Positions 1 to 9,026 of a DNA stretch of 52,570 bases are shown piece by piece. The DNA is taken from positions 1 to 52,570 of the forward strand of contig NZ_KB291598.1 in assembly GCF_000320405.1 (NCBI RefSeq), written 5' to 3'. The notes beneath the pieces were generated by a model. It had not been told where the DNA came from and did no database searches. It worked only from the letters and a program-made list of their open reading frames with translations. The position numbers and the translations under genes are program-made. Origin of the DNA: Clostridium celatum DSM 1785. Lineage in GTDB: Bacteria; Bacillota; Clostridia; Clostridiales; Clostridiaceae. Each line of letters starts with the position of its first letter. Position 1 is the stretch's first letter.

Positions 1-21
1 TTTTTGTGTCCAAAATATTGA

Positions 22-660
22 CATAAGACCACAACTGTACAATTAATAAATTCACTTAGTAAAAATATTGCATATGATAAACTTAAAGATTATATGAATA
101 TTATAAGTAAAAATTGTGATAATTTATTAAAAATAATAAATGATATTATAGATACTTCAAAGATAGAAAGTGGAAAATATAAAATAAATAAAAAAAATAA
201 TGATATAGTATATATAGTTGAAGAAGCTGCTCTTAATATGAGTAAATTTATAGAAGAAAAAGGAGTATCTCTTATAATTGATCCAGATATGGAGGAGAAA
301 ATTATATCCTGTGATGAAGTTGAAATAGAACGATGCATAATCAATTTATTAGGTAATGCAGTTAAGTTTACTGATAAAGGTGGAGAAATTAGAGTCTATA
401 TTAAGGAACTTAAAAATAATATTGAGATAACAATTGAAGATACAGGTATAGGAATATCACAAGAAGATCAAGAGTTTATATTCAAACGATTTTCACAAGT
501 TGAAGGTACAGAAGTTATGAAGACAAGTAGTAGTGGTATAGGTCTTACTCTTGTTAAATATATAGTTGAACTACATCATGGATATATTAGACTTGAAAGT
601 GAGATTAATAAAGGTAGTAGATTCACTATAGGAATTCCAGATGTACTAGAAAGTATATAG
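22..660 (+). CDS. Sensor histidine kinase, 5'-truncated
   Basis: This is the C-terminal part of a two-component sensor histidine kinase, which would phosphorylate a response regulator from ATP. The open frame begins after a stop at 19-21 with no start codon, so the sensor and most of the dimerisation part are missing. Visible pieces are the second helix of the HisKA region (DNLLKIINDIIDTSKIESG) and a full HATPase_c domain with N-box NLLGNAVKFT, G1 box DTGIGI and G2 box SSGIGLTLVKYI. The phospho-acceptor SHE-R-TP motif is not intact: around 15-40 its pieces (ATAAGA, CCA, CAACTGTA) occur but not in one frame. So the gene is either cut by the contig end with poor terminal sequence, or decayed. 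No response regulator gene is adjacent. Signal sensed: unknown. Confidence 0.85.
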   Translation, partial: HKTTTVQLINSLSKNIAYDKLKDYMNIISKNCDNLLKIINDIIDTSKIESGKYKINKKNNDIVYIVEEAALNMSKFIEEKGVSLIIDPDMEEKIISCDEVEIERCIINLLGNAVKFTDKGGEIRVYIKELKNNIEITIEDTGIGISQEDQEFIFKRFSQVEGTEVMKTSSSGIGLTLVKYIVELHHGYIRLESEINKGSRFTIGIPDVLESI

Positions 661-839
661 TGTAAATATTTAATATATTAAAATGAATCTTTAGTAAGCA
701 AGACTCCAAATATTGATTTGGTGAGTGAAACTTATACCTGAAAATATGTATGAGTAGATATTTCTTATTGATACTTAGAATAAAGTTAAGATATAAACAA
801 TCTAAAAACAATAAAAAGATTAAAACTAAAATTATGGTA

Positions 840-869
840 TTACATCAATTGAAAAAAATATGCTATACT
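840..869 (+). promoter_or_regulatory. Putative sigma-A promoter before the 879 hairpin
   Basis: TTACAT at 840-845, an 18-nt spacer and TATACT at 864-869 form a plausible sigma-A promoter. Transcription would begin near 876, directly in front of the long hairpin at 879-926. It could drive a very short RNA or, by read-through, recA. Confidence 0.45.
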
Positions 870-878
870 TTAAAAGTC

Positions 879-930
879 AATGCGTTGTACCAACGGTCAT
901 ACCACTTGCCGTTGGTTCAACGCATTTTTT
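879..930 (+). terminator. Long stem-loop with T-run upstream of recA
   Basis: AATGCGTTG (879-887) and ACCAACGG pair with CCGTTGGT and CAACGCATT, with a single T/T mismatch in the stem and an 11-nt loop, followed by six T. This is a strong Rho-independent terminator on the + strand. It lies about 220 nt after the kinase stop and just after a promoter-like sequence, so it may be a kinase terminator, an attenuator of recA, or the 3' end of a short RNA. The rest of the 325-nt gap (661-985) is AT-rich, with one small hairpin at about 707-722 (CCAAAT/ATTTGG). Confidence 0.75.
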
Positions 931-985
931 ATTTAAATAAAAATGAGCATAATTAAAAAATCAATCAAAATGGAGATGATAATAA

Positions 986-2023
986 ATGGGTATTGATAAT
1001 AATAAGATTGCAGCAATAGAATTAGTTATGAACCAGATAGAAAAGCAGTATGGAAAAGGATCTATTGTTAGACTTGGATCAAATACAATAATGAATATAG
1101 AAGCTATATCAACTGGTTGCTTAGCAGTAGATATAGCATTAGGGATTGGTGGAGTTCCAAGGGGGAGAATAATAGAAATATATTGACCTGAGTCTTCAGG
1201 AAAAACAACTGTTACATTGAGTATAGTGGCAGAAGCACAAAAATTAGGTGGAGTAGCAGCTTTTGTGGATGCTGAACATGCATTAGATCCATCATATGCA
1301 AGAAAGATAGGCGTTAATACAGATGAATTAATAGTTAGTCAACCTGATACGGGAGAGCAAGCACTAGAGATAGTAGAAGCTCTTGTAAGATCGAATGCAA
1401 TAGATGTAATAGTAGTTGACTCTGTTGCAGCATTAGTTCCAAGAGCGGAAATAGAAGGTGAAATGGGAGATTCACATATTGGATTACAAGCTAGATTGAT
1501 GTCACAAGCATTAAGAAAGCTTACTGGGGCAATTAATAAGTCTAAATGCGTAGTAATATTTATAAATCAATTGAGAGAGAAAATAGGAATTATGTTTGGA
1601 AATCCAGAAACGACAGCAGGAGGAAGAGCCCTTAAGTTTTATTCATCTGTAAGATTAGATATAAGAAAAATTGATACAATAAAAGTTGGAGATACTGTTT
1701 TAGGAAGTAGAACTAGAATAAAAGTAATAAAGAATAAAGTAGCTCCACCATTTAAACAAGCTGAATTTGATATAATGTATAATGAAGGAATTTCTAGAGA
1801 AGGTAATTTAATAGATATAGCTGTTGAAGCAGGAATAATTCAAAAGAGTGGAGCATGGTTTGCATATGAAGATATAAGATTGGGGCAAGGTAGGGAAAAT
1901 TCTAAAGTTTACTTAAAGGAAAATCCAGAGGTGGCCCTAAAAATAGAAAATATTATAAGAGAAAAACATAACTTAACATTAATAAGCAATGCAAAAAATG
2001 AGAATATAGTTGTAGGGGAATAA
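986..2023 (+). pseudogene. recA: recA, interrupted by in-frame TGA in the Walker A motif
   Basis: RecA is the DNA strand-exchange and SOS co-protease ATPase. The frame is clear over 345 residues: N-terminal [17 protein letters not shown], the Walker A region, [11 protein letters not shown], Walker [24 protein letters not shown], the L2 region [14 protein letters not shown] and a normal C-terminus. Codon 67 (1184-1186) is TGA where the family has the first Gly of the P-loop (GPESSGKTT); PESSGKTT follows in the same frame. GGA to TGA is a single G-to-T change. The start ATG has the RBS GGAG about 10 nt upstream. No LexA-type box is visible upstream, and the usual pgsA/cinA neighbours are absent. 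It is a true pseudogene if the sequence is right. Because the rest of the frame is perfect, a sequencing error or a very recent mutation is likely. Confidence 0.92.
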
Positions 2024-2245
2024 AATAATATTGAATTTAATAAAGCAATAAAATGTAAAATATGAACTATCTCCTAGATGATGTCATATAAAATACTTCA
2101 AATTGCATATTATTATTTTTTGTAATACCTTATATCAAAGAAGTATTGTTAAACATACTATAATTAATATGAAAAAATAGTTTTTACCTTGAGCTACGTA
2201 TATAAGATAAGCTATTTTGTAGAAATGTAATTTGAGGGTGAGAAT

Positions 2246-3010
2246 ATATTAAATCAATTTTGGACACCAAGAAAAGTTTATGAGCCTTGTGGTATGTTCA
2301 CATATGGACACATGATTTTATTAGGATTAAGTATAATTTTATTGATAGGATTATTGGTTATTTCTAGGAATGTTGATGAAAAACAAGTAAAAAAAATAAC
2401 TCGAGTATCTGCAATTATTATTACAATTCTTGAAGGTATACAGATAGGTTTTAATTTTTACTTTGGTTATACTTGGATAAATGCATGGTTTCCAATGTGG
2501 TATTGTGGTATATTTATTTACTCATTATGGTTAAGTGGTTACGGAAAGGGAAAATGGAGAAGAATGGGTGATAGTTTTCTTGCAGGAGCATCAATGATAG
2601 CAGGAGCAACATACTTAGTTTTCCCAGCAACAGCATTAACAATATATCCTACATGACATTATCTTTCTATATATAGCATGTTTTTTCATACTATGATGAT
2701 TTATATAGGAATATTGTATTTTTATAAGTTGGATATAAAATTAAATAAGCAATTATATAAAAGTTATGTTAAATATTTTTTATTTTTTGCACTAATAGCA
2801 TTTGTATTAAATAACTATTGTGGAAGTAATCTGATGATGCTTAAAAAGCCAGCTAATATACCAATTCCACTTGCTTATACATTATATAAGTCAATGCCTT
2901 GGGCATATACAGTTATAGTATTTATAGTATATTTATTTGTACCATATTGGGTAACTGCTTACTTAAGTAAATTTACAAAAAGATTAAAAGGATTAAAGAA
3001 ATTAAAATAG
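2246..3010 (+). pseudogene. TIGR02206/YwaF-like integral membrane protein, disrupted
   Basis: This is a polytopic membrane protein of the YwaF/TIGR02206 type, whose function is unknown. The frame reads NQFWTPRKVYEPCGMFTYGH, then hydrophobic helices. An in-frame TGA at 2654-2656 (after LTIYPT) interrupts it, and the same frame continues HYLSIYSMFFH to 3010; the family probably has Trp there (TGG to TGA). A second problem is at the start. Family N-termini begin near 2249, just behind a good RBS (GAGGGTGAG, 2234-2242), but the codons there are ATA and TTA. No ATG, GTG or TTG lies in frame until 2294. So the start codon may also be lost. About 255 codons in all. Confidence 0.75.
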
Positions 3011-3079
3011 AAATAATGTTTAAAAAAAAATAAGAGTATAACTAATTAGTTTTTTATGATTTTAAATTAATTTTTATAT

Positions 3080-3121
3080 AAAAAGTGATGATATAACTTT
3101 ATAGTAATATCATCACTTTTT
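3080..3121. terminator. Bidirectional terminator
   Basis: A 15-bp perfect stem, AAAAAGTGATGATAT (3080-3094) with its complement at 3107-3121, has A and T runs on both flanks. It serves the membrane-protein gene ending at 3010 (+) and the tetR gene ending at 3134 (-). Confidence 0.85.
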
Positions 3122-3133
3122 GTTTGAATTTAA

Positions 3134-3718
3134 CTAGTCCAATTCTGGTTGATTTAAAATAATACTACAAGTATTAAGAATTCCATTAGATAGCTTAGTT
3201 AAGTATTCTATAGAGTCTTGTCGTTCTAAAGAAATCCAATTTTGAATTAATCCAATAAAGCCAGAAAAGGCAAAGGAGTAAAAATAATCATAATTTTTTA
3301 AGTTTCCATTAGGGAATATATTACTCCAAATATCAATGCATCGTTCTTTCATTATTATCTTAAGTTTATATATAAAGTTAGAATCAGCATTTATATGAGG
3401 TCCTAATAATATAGATAGGATGTCATAATTGGTATCTATAAAAATTATAATTTCATTTAATAGTAAATATAAATCTTCTTTGGTTTCAGAAGTGAATTTA
3501 TGTTTTGATATTATATCATTAAATTCTAAAAGTATATTTTCTTTAATCTGATCAATCATGTCAAATATATCAGTATAGTGGAGATAAAAGGTTTTTCTAT
3601 TTATATCAGCAAGTTCTGTTAATTCTTTTACAGTTATTTTATTAATGGCTTTATTTTGCATAAGTGTAAGCAAAGCTTCATATAATATTTTTTTTGTTCT
3701 TTTTACACGTCTATCCAT
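3134..3718 (-). CDS. TetR/AcrR family transcriptional regulator
   Basis: A 194-aa DNA-binding repressor. The N-terminal helix-turn-helix is clear (residues about 10-50: KILYEALLTLMQNKAINKIT, then ELADINRKTFYLHYTD, with the FYxHYxD recognition-helix signature). The C-terminal part is a helical ligand-binding/dimerisation domain of the variable type common in Firmicutes. The RBS AAGGGAG lies 5-6 nt before the ATG. It is transcribed away from the MMPL exporter gene at 3872, with a pseudo-palindrome between them, so it most likely represses that exporter and itself. The inducer cannot be read from sequence. Confidence 0.9.
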   Translation of the reverse strand: MDRRVKRTKKILYEALLTLMQNKAINKITVKELTELADINRKTFYLHYTDIFDMIDQIKENILLEFNDIISKHKFTSETKEDLYLLLNEIIIFIDTNYDILSILLGPHINADSNFIYKLKIIMKERCIDIWSNIFPNGNLKNYDYFYSFAFSGFIGLIQNWISLERQDSIEYLTKLSNGILNTCSIILNQPELD

Positions 3719-3752
3719 AAAAACTCCCTTAAATTTAAACTTTTTATTAAGT

Positions 3753-3781
3753 AATACTCATTCATGATTAATGTGTGTATT
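3753..3781. promoter_or_regulatory. Candidate TetR operator
   Basis: An imperfect inverted repeat centred on CATGATT, with arms AATACTCATT and AATGTGTGTATT, lies between tetR and the MMPL gene. It is 28 nt upstream of the exporter -35 and close to where the tetR promoter should be. The assignment rests on position and partial symmetry only. Confidence 0.4.
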
Positions 3782-3808
3782 ATACCACTAGCATACAAAG
3801 AATGGCAA

Positions 3809-3837
3809 TTGAAAATAAACAGTTTGAAAAATATAAT
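3809..3837 (+). promoter_or_regulatory. Sigma-A promoter of the MMPL operon
   Basis: TTGAAA (3809-3814), a 17-nt spacer and TATAAT (3832-3837) form a near-consensus promoter, 35 nt upstream of the exporter ATG. Confidence 0.75.
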
Positions 3838-3871
3838 TTATTCAGAAAATAGTTAAAAAGGGGGATACAAA

Positions 3872-5983
3872 ATGGAAGCATTATTTAAACAAATAGTAAA
3901 GCATAAAAAAATAATTATTAGTATCTTTTCAATTGCAGTTATAGTATGTGCAATTTGTAGCAAATTTGTATCTGTAAATTATGATATGAATGATTACCTT
4001 CCAGATGGTTCTGCATCAACTACTTCATTAGAAGTTATGGAAGAGGAGTTTGGAAGTGGAATACCTAATGCTAGAGTAATGGTATCAGATATAAGTATAC
4101 CAAAAGCATTAGAGTTAAAAGATGAATTAAGTAGTATCGATGGTGTACAAGAAGTTACATGGCTTGATGATGCAGTAGATATAACCAAACCAATACAAAC
4201 ATTAGATTCAAAGACCGTAGAAGATTATTATAAAGATAATTCAGCATTATTTTCAGTTACAATTAGCGAAGATAAAAGAATTAGTGCTGTAAATGAAATT
4301 AGAGAATTAATTGGTGATGATAACTCTATGTCTGGTGCAGCAGTAAATACTGCTACAGCAACACAATCAACAACAAAAGAGGTAAGTAAAATAATATTAT
4401 TTATAATTCCTATTTGTTTAGGTATCTTATTAATTACTACTACATCATGGATAGAACCAATACTGTTTATGTTAACAATAGGCGTAGCAATAATGTTAAA
4501 TAGAGGGACAAACCTTTTATTTGGAGAAGTTTCATTTGTAACAAATGCAGCAGGAAATGTTCTACAACTTGCAGTTTCAATGGACTATGCAATTTTCTTA
4601 TTACACAGATTTTCTGATTACAGAAAAGAGGGATTTGAAAATGAAGAAGCAATGGTAAAAGCATGTGTTAATTCTGTAGGTTCTATTTTTTCAAGTGGTA
4701 TAACAACTGTTATAGGATTTGCAGCTCTTATATTAATGAGATTTAAAATAGGACCTGATATGGGAATAGTTATGGCTAAGGCAATAGTATTTAGTTTGAT
4801 TACAGTTTTAGTTTTATTACCAGTAATAACTTTATATGCTTGCAAACTTATTGATAAGACAACGCATAAATCTTTAGTGCCTGAATTTAATGGATTTGCC
4901 AAAGTTGTATATAAACTTATGATTCCAATGATTATATTATTTAGTATTACTATAGTGCCTTTTAGATTAGCACAAGCTGAAAATAGTTTTGATTATGGGT
5001 CTTCAAAAATATTTAATGAAACTACTAAATTAGGGAGCGACACAGTAAAAATTGAAGATAAATTTGGTAAATCAAATACGTTAGTTTTAATGGTACCAAG
5101 AGGTGATTTTGCAACAGAGACAAAATTAAGTAATGAACTAAGAGAAATTAAAGAAGTTTCTTCAATTATATCTTATGTAGATAATGCTGGAGCAGAGGTT
5201 CCTACAGAATATGTTAATGAAAGCATATTAAGCAAGTTACTTTCAGATAATTATAGTCGTATGGTTATTACAGTATCAACAGATTTTGAAGGTGATGTGG
5301 CTTTCAATACAGTAGAAGAAATAAGAGAAATAGCTAAAAAATATTATTCAGATAAATATTACTTGGCAGGGGAAAGTGTTAGTACTTATGATTTAATGGA
5401 CACTGTTACTGCAGATAATGTGAGGGTTAATGCAATTGCTATTGGAGTTATATTTATTGTTCTTTTAATAGCATTTAAGTCACTTCTAATTCCGATAATT
5501 TTAGTATTAGCTATTGAAACAGCAATATGGATTAATTTAGGAATACCTTATTTTGCAGGAAATAACCTTCATTATATAGCTTATTTAATTATAAGTTCTG
5601 TTCAGCTAGGAGCTACAGTTGATTATGCAATATTACTTTCTAATAGATATATGGAATATAGAAGAGAGGTTAATAAGAAAGAAGCATTATTAAATACAGT
5701 TTCAGCTGTTTCTTTATCTATTATTACTTCAGCTACAATTTTAACATTAGCAGGTTTATTGCTAGGTGTAATATCAACACATGGCATTATAAGTCAATTA
5801 GGTTCATTAATTGCAAAAGGAACTATTTTATCAACAGTTATAGTTTTATTTGTAATCCCAGGACTTTTATATTTATTAGATAAACCAATTCAAATGACAA
5901 CAATAAAAGCTAATTTTAAAAATGGTAAAAAAGATGTAAATAATGAAAATGTAAATGAAGAAATACTAGTTAAGGAAATGTAA
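3872..5983 (+). CDS. MMPL/RND superfamily exporter
   Basis: A 703-aa protein of the Gram-positive MMPL branch of the RND superfamily, which uses the proton gradient to move lipids or hydrophobic compounds across the membrane. It has two similar halves: TM1 (residues about 13-33), an extracytoplasmic domain (about 35-170), a five-helix bundle with the signature SMDYAIFLLHR (residues 236-246), then a second copy with GATVDYAILLSNRYME (Asp584). The Asp-Tyr in each half is the conserved membrane relay site. The RBS GGGGGAT precedes the ATG. It is the first gene of a two-gene operon with the coiled-coil gene 16 nt downstream and is probably controlled by the divergent TetR. Substrate unknown; drug or lipid export is the usual guess. 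Confidence 0.88.
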   Translation: MEALFKQIVKHKKIIISIFSIAVIVCAICSKFVSVNYDMNDYLPDGSASTTSLEVMEEEFGSGIPNARVMVSDISIPKALELKDELSSIDGVQEVTWLDDAVDITKPIQTLDSKTVEDYYKDNSALFSVTISEDKRISAVNEIRELIGDDNSMSGAAVNTATATQSTTKEVSKIILFIIPICLGILLITTTSWIEPILFMLTIGVAIMLNRGTNLLFGEVSFVTNAAGNVLQLAVSMDYAIFLLHRFSDYRKEGFENEEAMVKACVNSVGSIFSSGITTVIGFAALILMRFKIGPDMGIVMAKAIVFSLITVLVLLPVITLYACKLIDKTTHKSLVPEFNGFAKVVYKLMIPMIILFSITIVPFRLAQAENSFDYGSSKIFNETTKLGSDTVKIEDKFGKSNTLVLMVPRGDFATETKLSNELREIKEVSSIISYVDNAGAEVPTEYVNESILSKLLSDNYSRMVITVSTDFEGDVAFNTVEEIREIAKKYYSDKYYLAGESVSTYDLMDTVTADNVRVNAIAIGVIFIVLLIAFKSLLIPIILVLAIETAIWINLGIPYFAGNNLHYIAYLIISSVQLGATVDYAILLSNRYMEYRREVNKKEALLNTVSAVSLSIITSATILTLAGLLLGVISTHGIISQLGSLIAKGTILSTVIVLFVIPGLLYLLDKPIQMTTIKANFKNGKKDVNNENVNEEILVKEM

Positions 5984-5999
5984 GAAGGGAGTTTTTTAT

Positions 6000-7946
6000 A
6001 TGAAAAAGAAAAAAATAATAACTATGATTTTAGCAGCAACTATTGCTAGTAATAGCATTGCACCTATATGGGCCTTTGCAGATACTAACAATTTAAATAA
6101 GGTAAATACAGATAAAGAGGAAGTTATATATATAAATTTAAATAATGATGGAACTGTTGAGGGAGCATATGCAGTTAATATATTTGACAATGAAAATGTA
6201 GTGGATTATGGAGACTATGTTTCAATAAGAAATATGAATACTGTTGATGAATTAGAATATAATGACGGACAAGTTACAGGAACTAATTCTGCAGATAAAT
6301 TATATTATGAAGGAGTATTAGAAAATATAGAAATCCCTTGGAATATAGAACTTAAATATTATTTGGATGGTAAAGAAGTAACATCAAATGAAATTGCTGG
6401 TAAAAGTGGTGCTTTAGAAATAAAGTTAGATATTAGCGAAAATAAAAAATGTGATTCAAGCTTTTTTGAGAATTATGCATTACAAACAACACTTTTGTTG
6501 GATTCTGATAAATGTAAAAATATTAAAACAGATGGAGCGACTATTGCAAATGTAGGTAGTGATAAACAATTATCATATATAATTCTGGCAGGAAAAGGTG
6601 CAGAAATTAGTATAAAAGCAGATGTAGAAGATTTTGAAATGGATTCTATAGCTATAAACGGAGTTAAACTTAATCTTAATGTTGATGTGGATAATAAAGA
6701 ATTAATGGACAATATTACAGAACTGCAAAATGCAATATCAGAGGTAAATTCAGGAGCGAGTTTATTAAGTGATGGAACAGTAACGTTAAAGGATGGAGCA
6801 GGAGAATTAAATAATGGAATTACTTCTCTTGATTCAGAAATAAATTCTTTAAACACAGGAATCACACAAGTAGAAGATGCACTTAAAACATTAAATAGTA
6901 AATCAGAATCATTAGTATCAGGATCAAGCGAAGTTTCAAATGCATTAAATCAAATTTCAGATGCATTAAATGATGTTAATGTATCTTCAGAAAATATATC
7001 AGCTTTAGTTGAAGCATCATCTTCTATACAAGGTGGAATTGATAGCTTAGTCCAAGGAATAGCTGATTTACAAGCAAGCGCTAATTATGAAGCGTATAAA
7101 AATTTAATGTTATCAAATGGCGCAGATATTGACTTATTACAAAATAGTAATGCTTCTACAAGTGAAGCACTTAAGAACCAAATTGCTATGTTACAAGCAA
7201 ATAAAGAACAATTATTAGCAGCTGGAGTAGAAGCAGCAGACCAACAAATTATTACTATTGATACTCAAATTGAATTATTTACTCAATTAATAACATTATT
7301 ACAAGGAAATAATGCAGTAATGTATGGAACAGAGAGTTATTTAAATTCCATTTCTAATGGAACATCTAACTTATTAAATGGAGCAACTGAATTACAAGTA
7401 AAATATGCTGAATTTAATAAAGCTATAGAAAATCTTACAACTACATTAAATGGATTAGTGTACAACATGTCTACATTATCTTCTGCTATAAATACATTAG
7501 TTACAGAATATAGTGCATTAGACCAAGGAATTAATGATTATACAAATGGGGTACAAGCATTACTTAATGGATATTCACAAGTTGTAAATGGAGCAACAAC
7601 ATTAGTAAATGGTACTTCAGAATTAAAAAGTGGAGCAGAGACACTAGTTTCAGGTACAGAAACTTTAGCTGATAAAACTACTGAATTATCAGAGGGAACT
7701 ACTGAATTAAATAATCAAACAAGCGATTTAGATACACAGGTTACAGATAAAATTAATAATATGGTTGATGAATTATCAGGAAATTCAGATGAGGTTATAT
7801 CATTTGTATCAAATAAAAATACAAATGTAAAATCTGTTCAATTTGTTATTAAGACACCAGAAATTCAAAAGGAAGAAGTTGAATATACAGAAACAGCAGA
7901 AGAAAGTTTAACACTATGGGAGAAAATTCTTAACTTATTTAAGTAG
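6000..7946 (+). CDS. Exported YhgE-type coiled-coil repeat protein
   Basis: A 648-aa secreted protein. It has a Lys-rich N-terminus and hydrophobic core (residues 1-22) ending in an AFA-D signal-peptidase-like site. A beta-rich region follows to about residue 235, then a very long helical region rich in Ser, Asn, Gly, Thr and Leu. That region carries repeats like GAGELNNGITSL and LVNGTSELKSGAETLVSGTE, the pattern of YhgE/Pip proteins. Unlike many YhgE proteins it has no multi-TM C-terminal domain; it ends in a short amphipathic LTLWEKILNLFK. It follows the MMPL gene by 16 nt with the RBS GAAGGGAG, so the two are co-expressed. A role as an extracellular partner or channel extension of the MMPL exporter is inferred from this linkage. 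Confidence 0.8.
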   Translation: MKKKKIITMILAATIASNSIAPIWAFADTNNLNKVNTDKEEVIYINLNNDGTVEGAYAVNIFDNENVVDYGDYVSIRNMNTVDELEYNDGQVTGTNSADKLYYEGVLENIEIPWNIELKYYLDGKEVTSNEIAGKSGALEIKLDISENKKCDSSFFENYALQTTLLLDSDKCKNIKTDGATIANVGSDKQLSYIILAGKGAEISIKADVEDFEMDSIAINGVKLNLNVDVDNKELMDNITELQNAISEVNSGASLLSDGTVTLKDGAGELNNGITSLDSEINSLNTGITQVEDALKTLNSKSESLVSGSSEVSNALNQISDALNDVNVSSENISALVEASSSIQGGIDSLVQGIADLQASANYEAYKNLMLSNGADIDLLQNSNASTSEALKNQIAMLQANKEQLLAAGVEAADQQIITIDTQIELFTQLITLLQGNNAVMYGTESYLNSISNGTSNLLNGATELQVKYAEFNKAIENLTTTLNGLVYNMSTLSSAINTLVTEYSALDQGINDYTNGVQALLNGYSQVVNGATTLVNGTSELKSGAETLVSGTETLADKTTELSEGTTELNNQTSDLDTQVTDKINNMVDELSGNSDEVISFVSNKNTNVKSVQFVIKTPEIQKEEVEYTETAEESLTLWEKILNLFK

Positions 7947-8053
7947 AAAAAGATTTAAAGATTATCTATAAAAATACTTTTTATTAGTTTTAATTAATAG
8001 CCAAACACTTTATAGTAATAATCTTAATATCATTATAAAACTAAATATATAAT

Positions 8054-8107
8054 AAAAATAACCTATAGAGAAAAGTTTAGTAATAACTTATTCTATAGGT
8101 TATTTTT
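8054..8107. terminator. Bidirectional terminator
   Basis: A 16-bp perfect stem AAAAATAACCTATAGA/TCTATAGGTTATTTTT lies between the convergent coiled-coil gene (+) and gntR (-). Both flanks give a U-tract. Confidence 0.85.
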
Positions 8108-8139
8108 ATGTAATTGAGTAATAATAAATCATTTACTTG

Positions 8140-8847
8140 TTATTTCATTGTTGAAGATTGAAGGAAAAATTGAGTGTTTTCGTAATTATAAATTAATTTT
8201 GAAACATTAAATAATACTCCAGAAGATAGATATATTTGTTCTAATATAAACATTGCTGGATCCCCAGTATTTAATTCTAATAGATTAGCAATATTAGTAT
8301 CTAATTTTTCCAAGTGTAAATATCTATCAGAAAATCCTAGGTTTAAGTTTAGCGCAGTTTCTAGATATTCGAAAATTGATCCTTTAGCAATTTCCTTAGT
8401 AAGATATGGAACTATGCTTTTTTTATAATAAGCTTCTTCATAGCACATAATTTTACCATCTATATATCTAAGTCTTTTAACAAGATAAACCTCATCAATA
8501 ATATTACATTCAAGCAGTTCAGCAATTTCTTCATCAGCATGTATAAGATCAAATTCTAATACTTTTGCTGTTATAGTAAATTCTTTTAATGTACTGGTAA
8601 AGCCTTGCGTTGTATTTAGGTCTATATAGCCACTACGATTTCTTCTTCTAACAAAAATTCCACTTCCTTGCACTTGATAAACTATTCCTTTAGATACTAA
8701 AGATTCTATAGCTTTAACAATGGTACTTTTACTTACTTTATAGTCGGAAGCAAAGTTTTCTACTGTAGGCAATTTTGTTCCTTGTGGAAAATCATTACTA
8801 TAAATATAGTTTTCTATTTCGTTTGCAATTTGTTGATATTTTAGCAT
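8140..8847 (-). CDS. GntR/HutC family regulator of the beta-glucoside operon
   Basis: A 235-aa regulator. Its N-terminal winged helix (residues 1-70) contains FPQGTKLPTVENFASDYKVS and KGIVYQVQGSGIFVRRR. The C-terminal UTRA effector domain (about 85-230) contains ELLECNIIDEVYLVKRLRYI. UTRA domains bind phosphosugars or similar small molecules. It is divergent from a PTS beta-glucoside permease and a GH1 gene, so a phosphorylated beta-glucoside is the likely inducer. A TGGTATA half-site, typical of HutC-family operators, lies inside the PTS promoter. The RBS AAGGGAG precedes its ATG. Confidence 0.9.
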   Translation of the reverse strand: MLKYQQIANEIENYIYSNDFPQGTKLPTVENFASDYKVSKSTIVKAIESLVSKGIVYQVQGSGIFVRRRNRSGYIDLNTTQGFTSTLKEFTITAKVLEFDLIHADEEIAELLECNIIDEVYLVKRLRYIDGKIMCYEEAYYKKSIVPYLTKEIAKGSIFEYLETALNLNLGFSDRYLHLEKLDTNIANLLELNTGDPAMFILEQIYLSSGVLFNVSKLIYNYENTQFFLQSSTMK

Positions 8848-8917
8848 TTTTACTCCCTTGTCTACTTAACATATTTATATTTTCAGTATAGCATAAACAA
8901 TATTTAAATTAAATATG

Positions 8918-8931
8918 AGAAAATGTTTTCA
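8918..8931. promoter_or_regulatory. Candidate cre (CcpA) site
   Basis: AGAAAATGTTTTCA is nearly symmetric and resembles catabolite-responsive elements (reverse strand TGAAAACATTTTCT), but it has CA rather than CG in the centre. It lies 10 nt before the -35 of the PTS promoter. Catabolite repression of such operons is common. Confidence 0.4.
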
Positions 8932-8940
8932 AAAAAACTG

Positions 8941-8969
8941 TTGACAAATTGTACTGGTATAATTATAAT
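8941..8969 (+). promoter_or_regulatory. PTS operon promoter with embedded GntR half-site
   Basis: TTGACA (8941-8946), a 17-nt spacer and TATAAT (8964-8969) match the sigma-A consensus. The spacer contains ACTGGTATAAT, similar to HutC-type operator half-sites, so a bound repressor would block RNA polymerase. Confidence 0.75.
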
Positions 8970-9026
8970 GTGAATATACAATTTAATTATTAAGGTATAA
9001 AAATATTGTTGTGGGGGATTGGAAAA

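Noticed and set aside
750..956. 68-codon open frame across the hairpin before recA
   Set aside because: It spans the promoter-like and terminator sequences, has no RBS and has no protein-like composition.
661..985. LexA/SOS box before recA
   Set aside because: No GAAC-N4-GTTC type palindrome is visible in the gap.
4467..4902. Long minus-strand open frames inside the MMPL gene and other large genes
   Set aside because: They are antisense shadows of well-supported genes, without RBS or domain signal.
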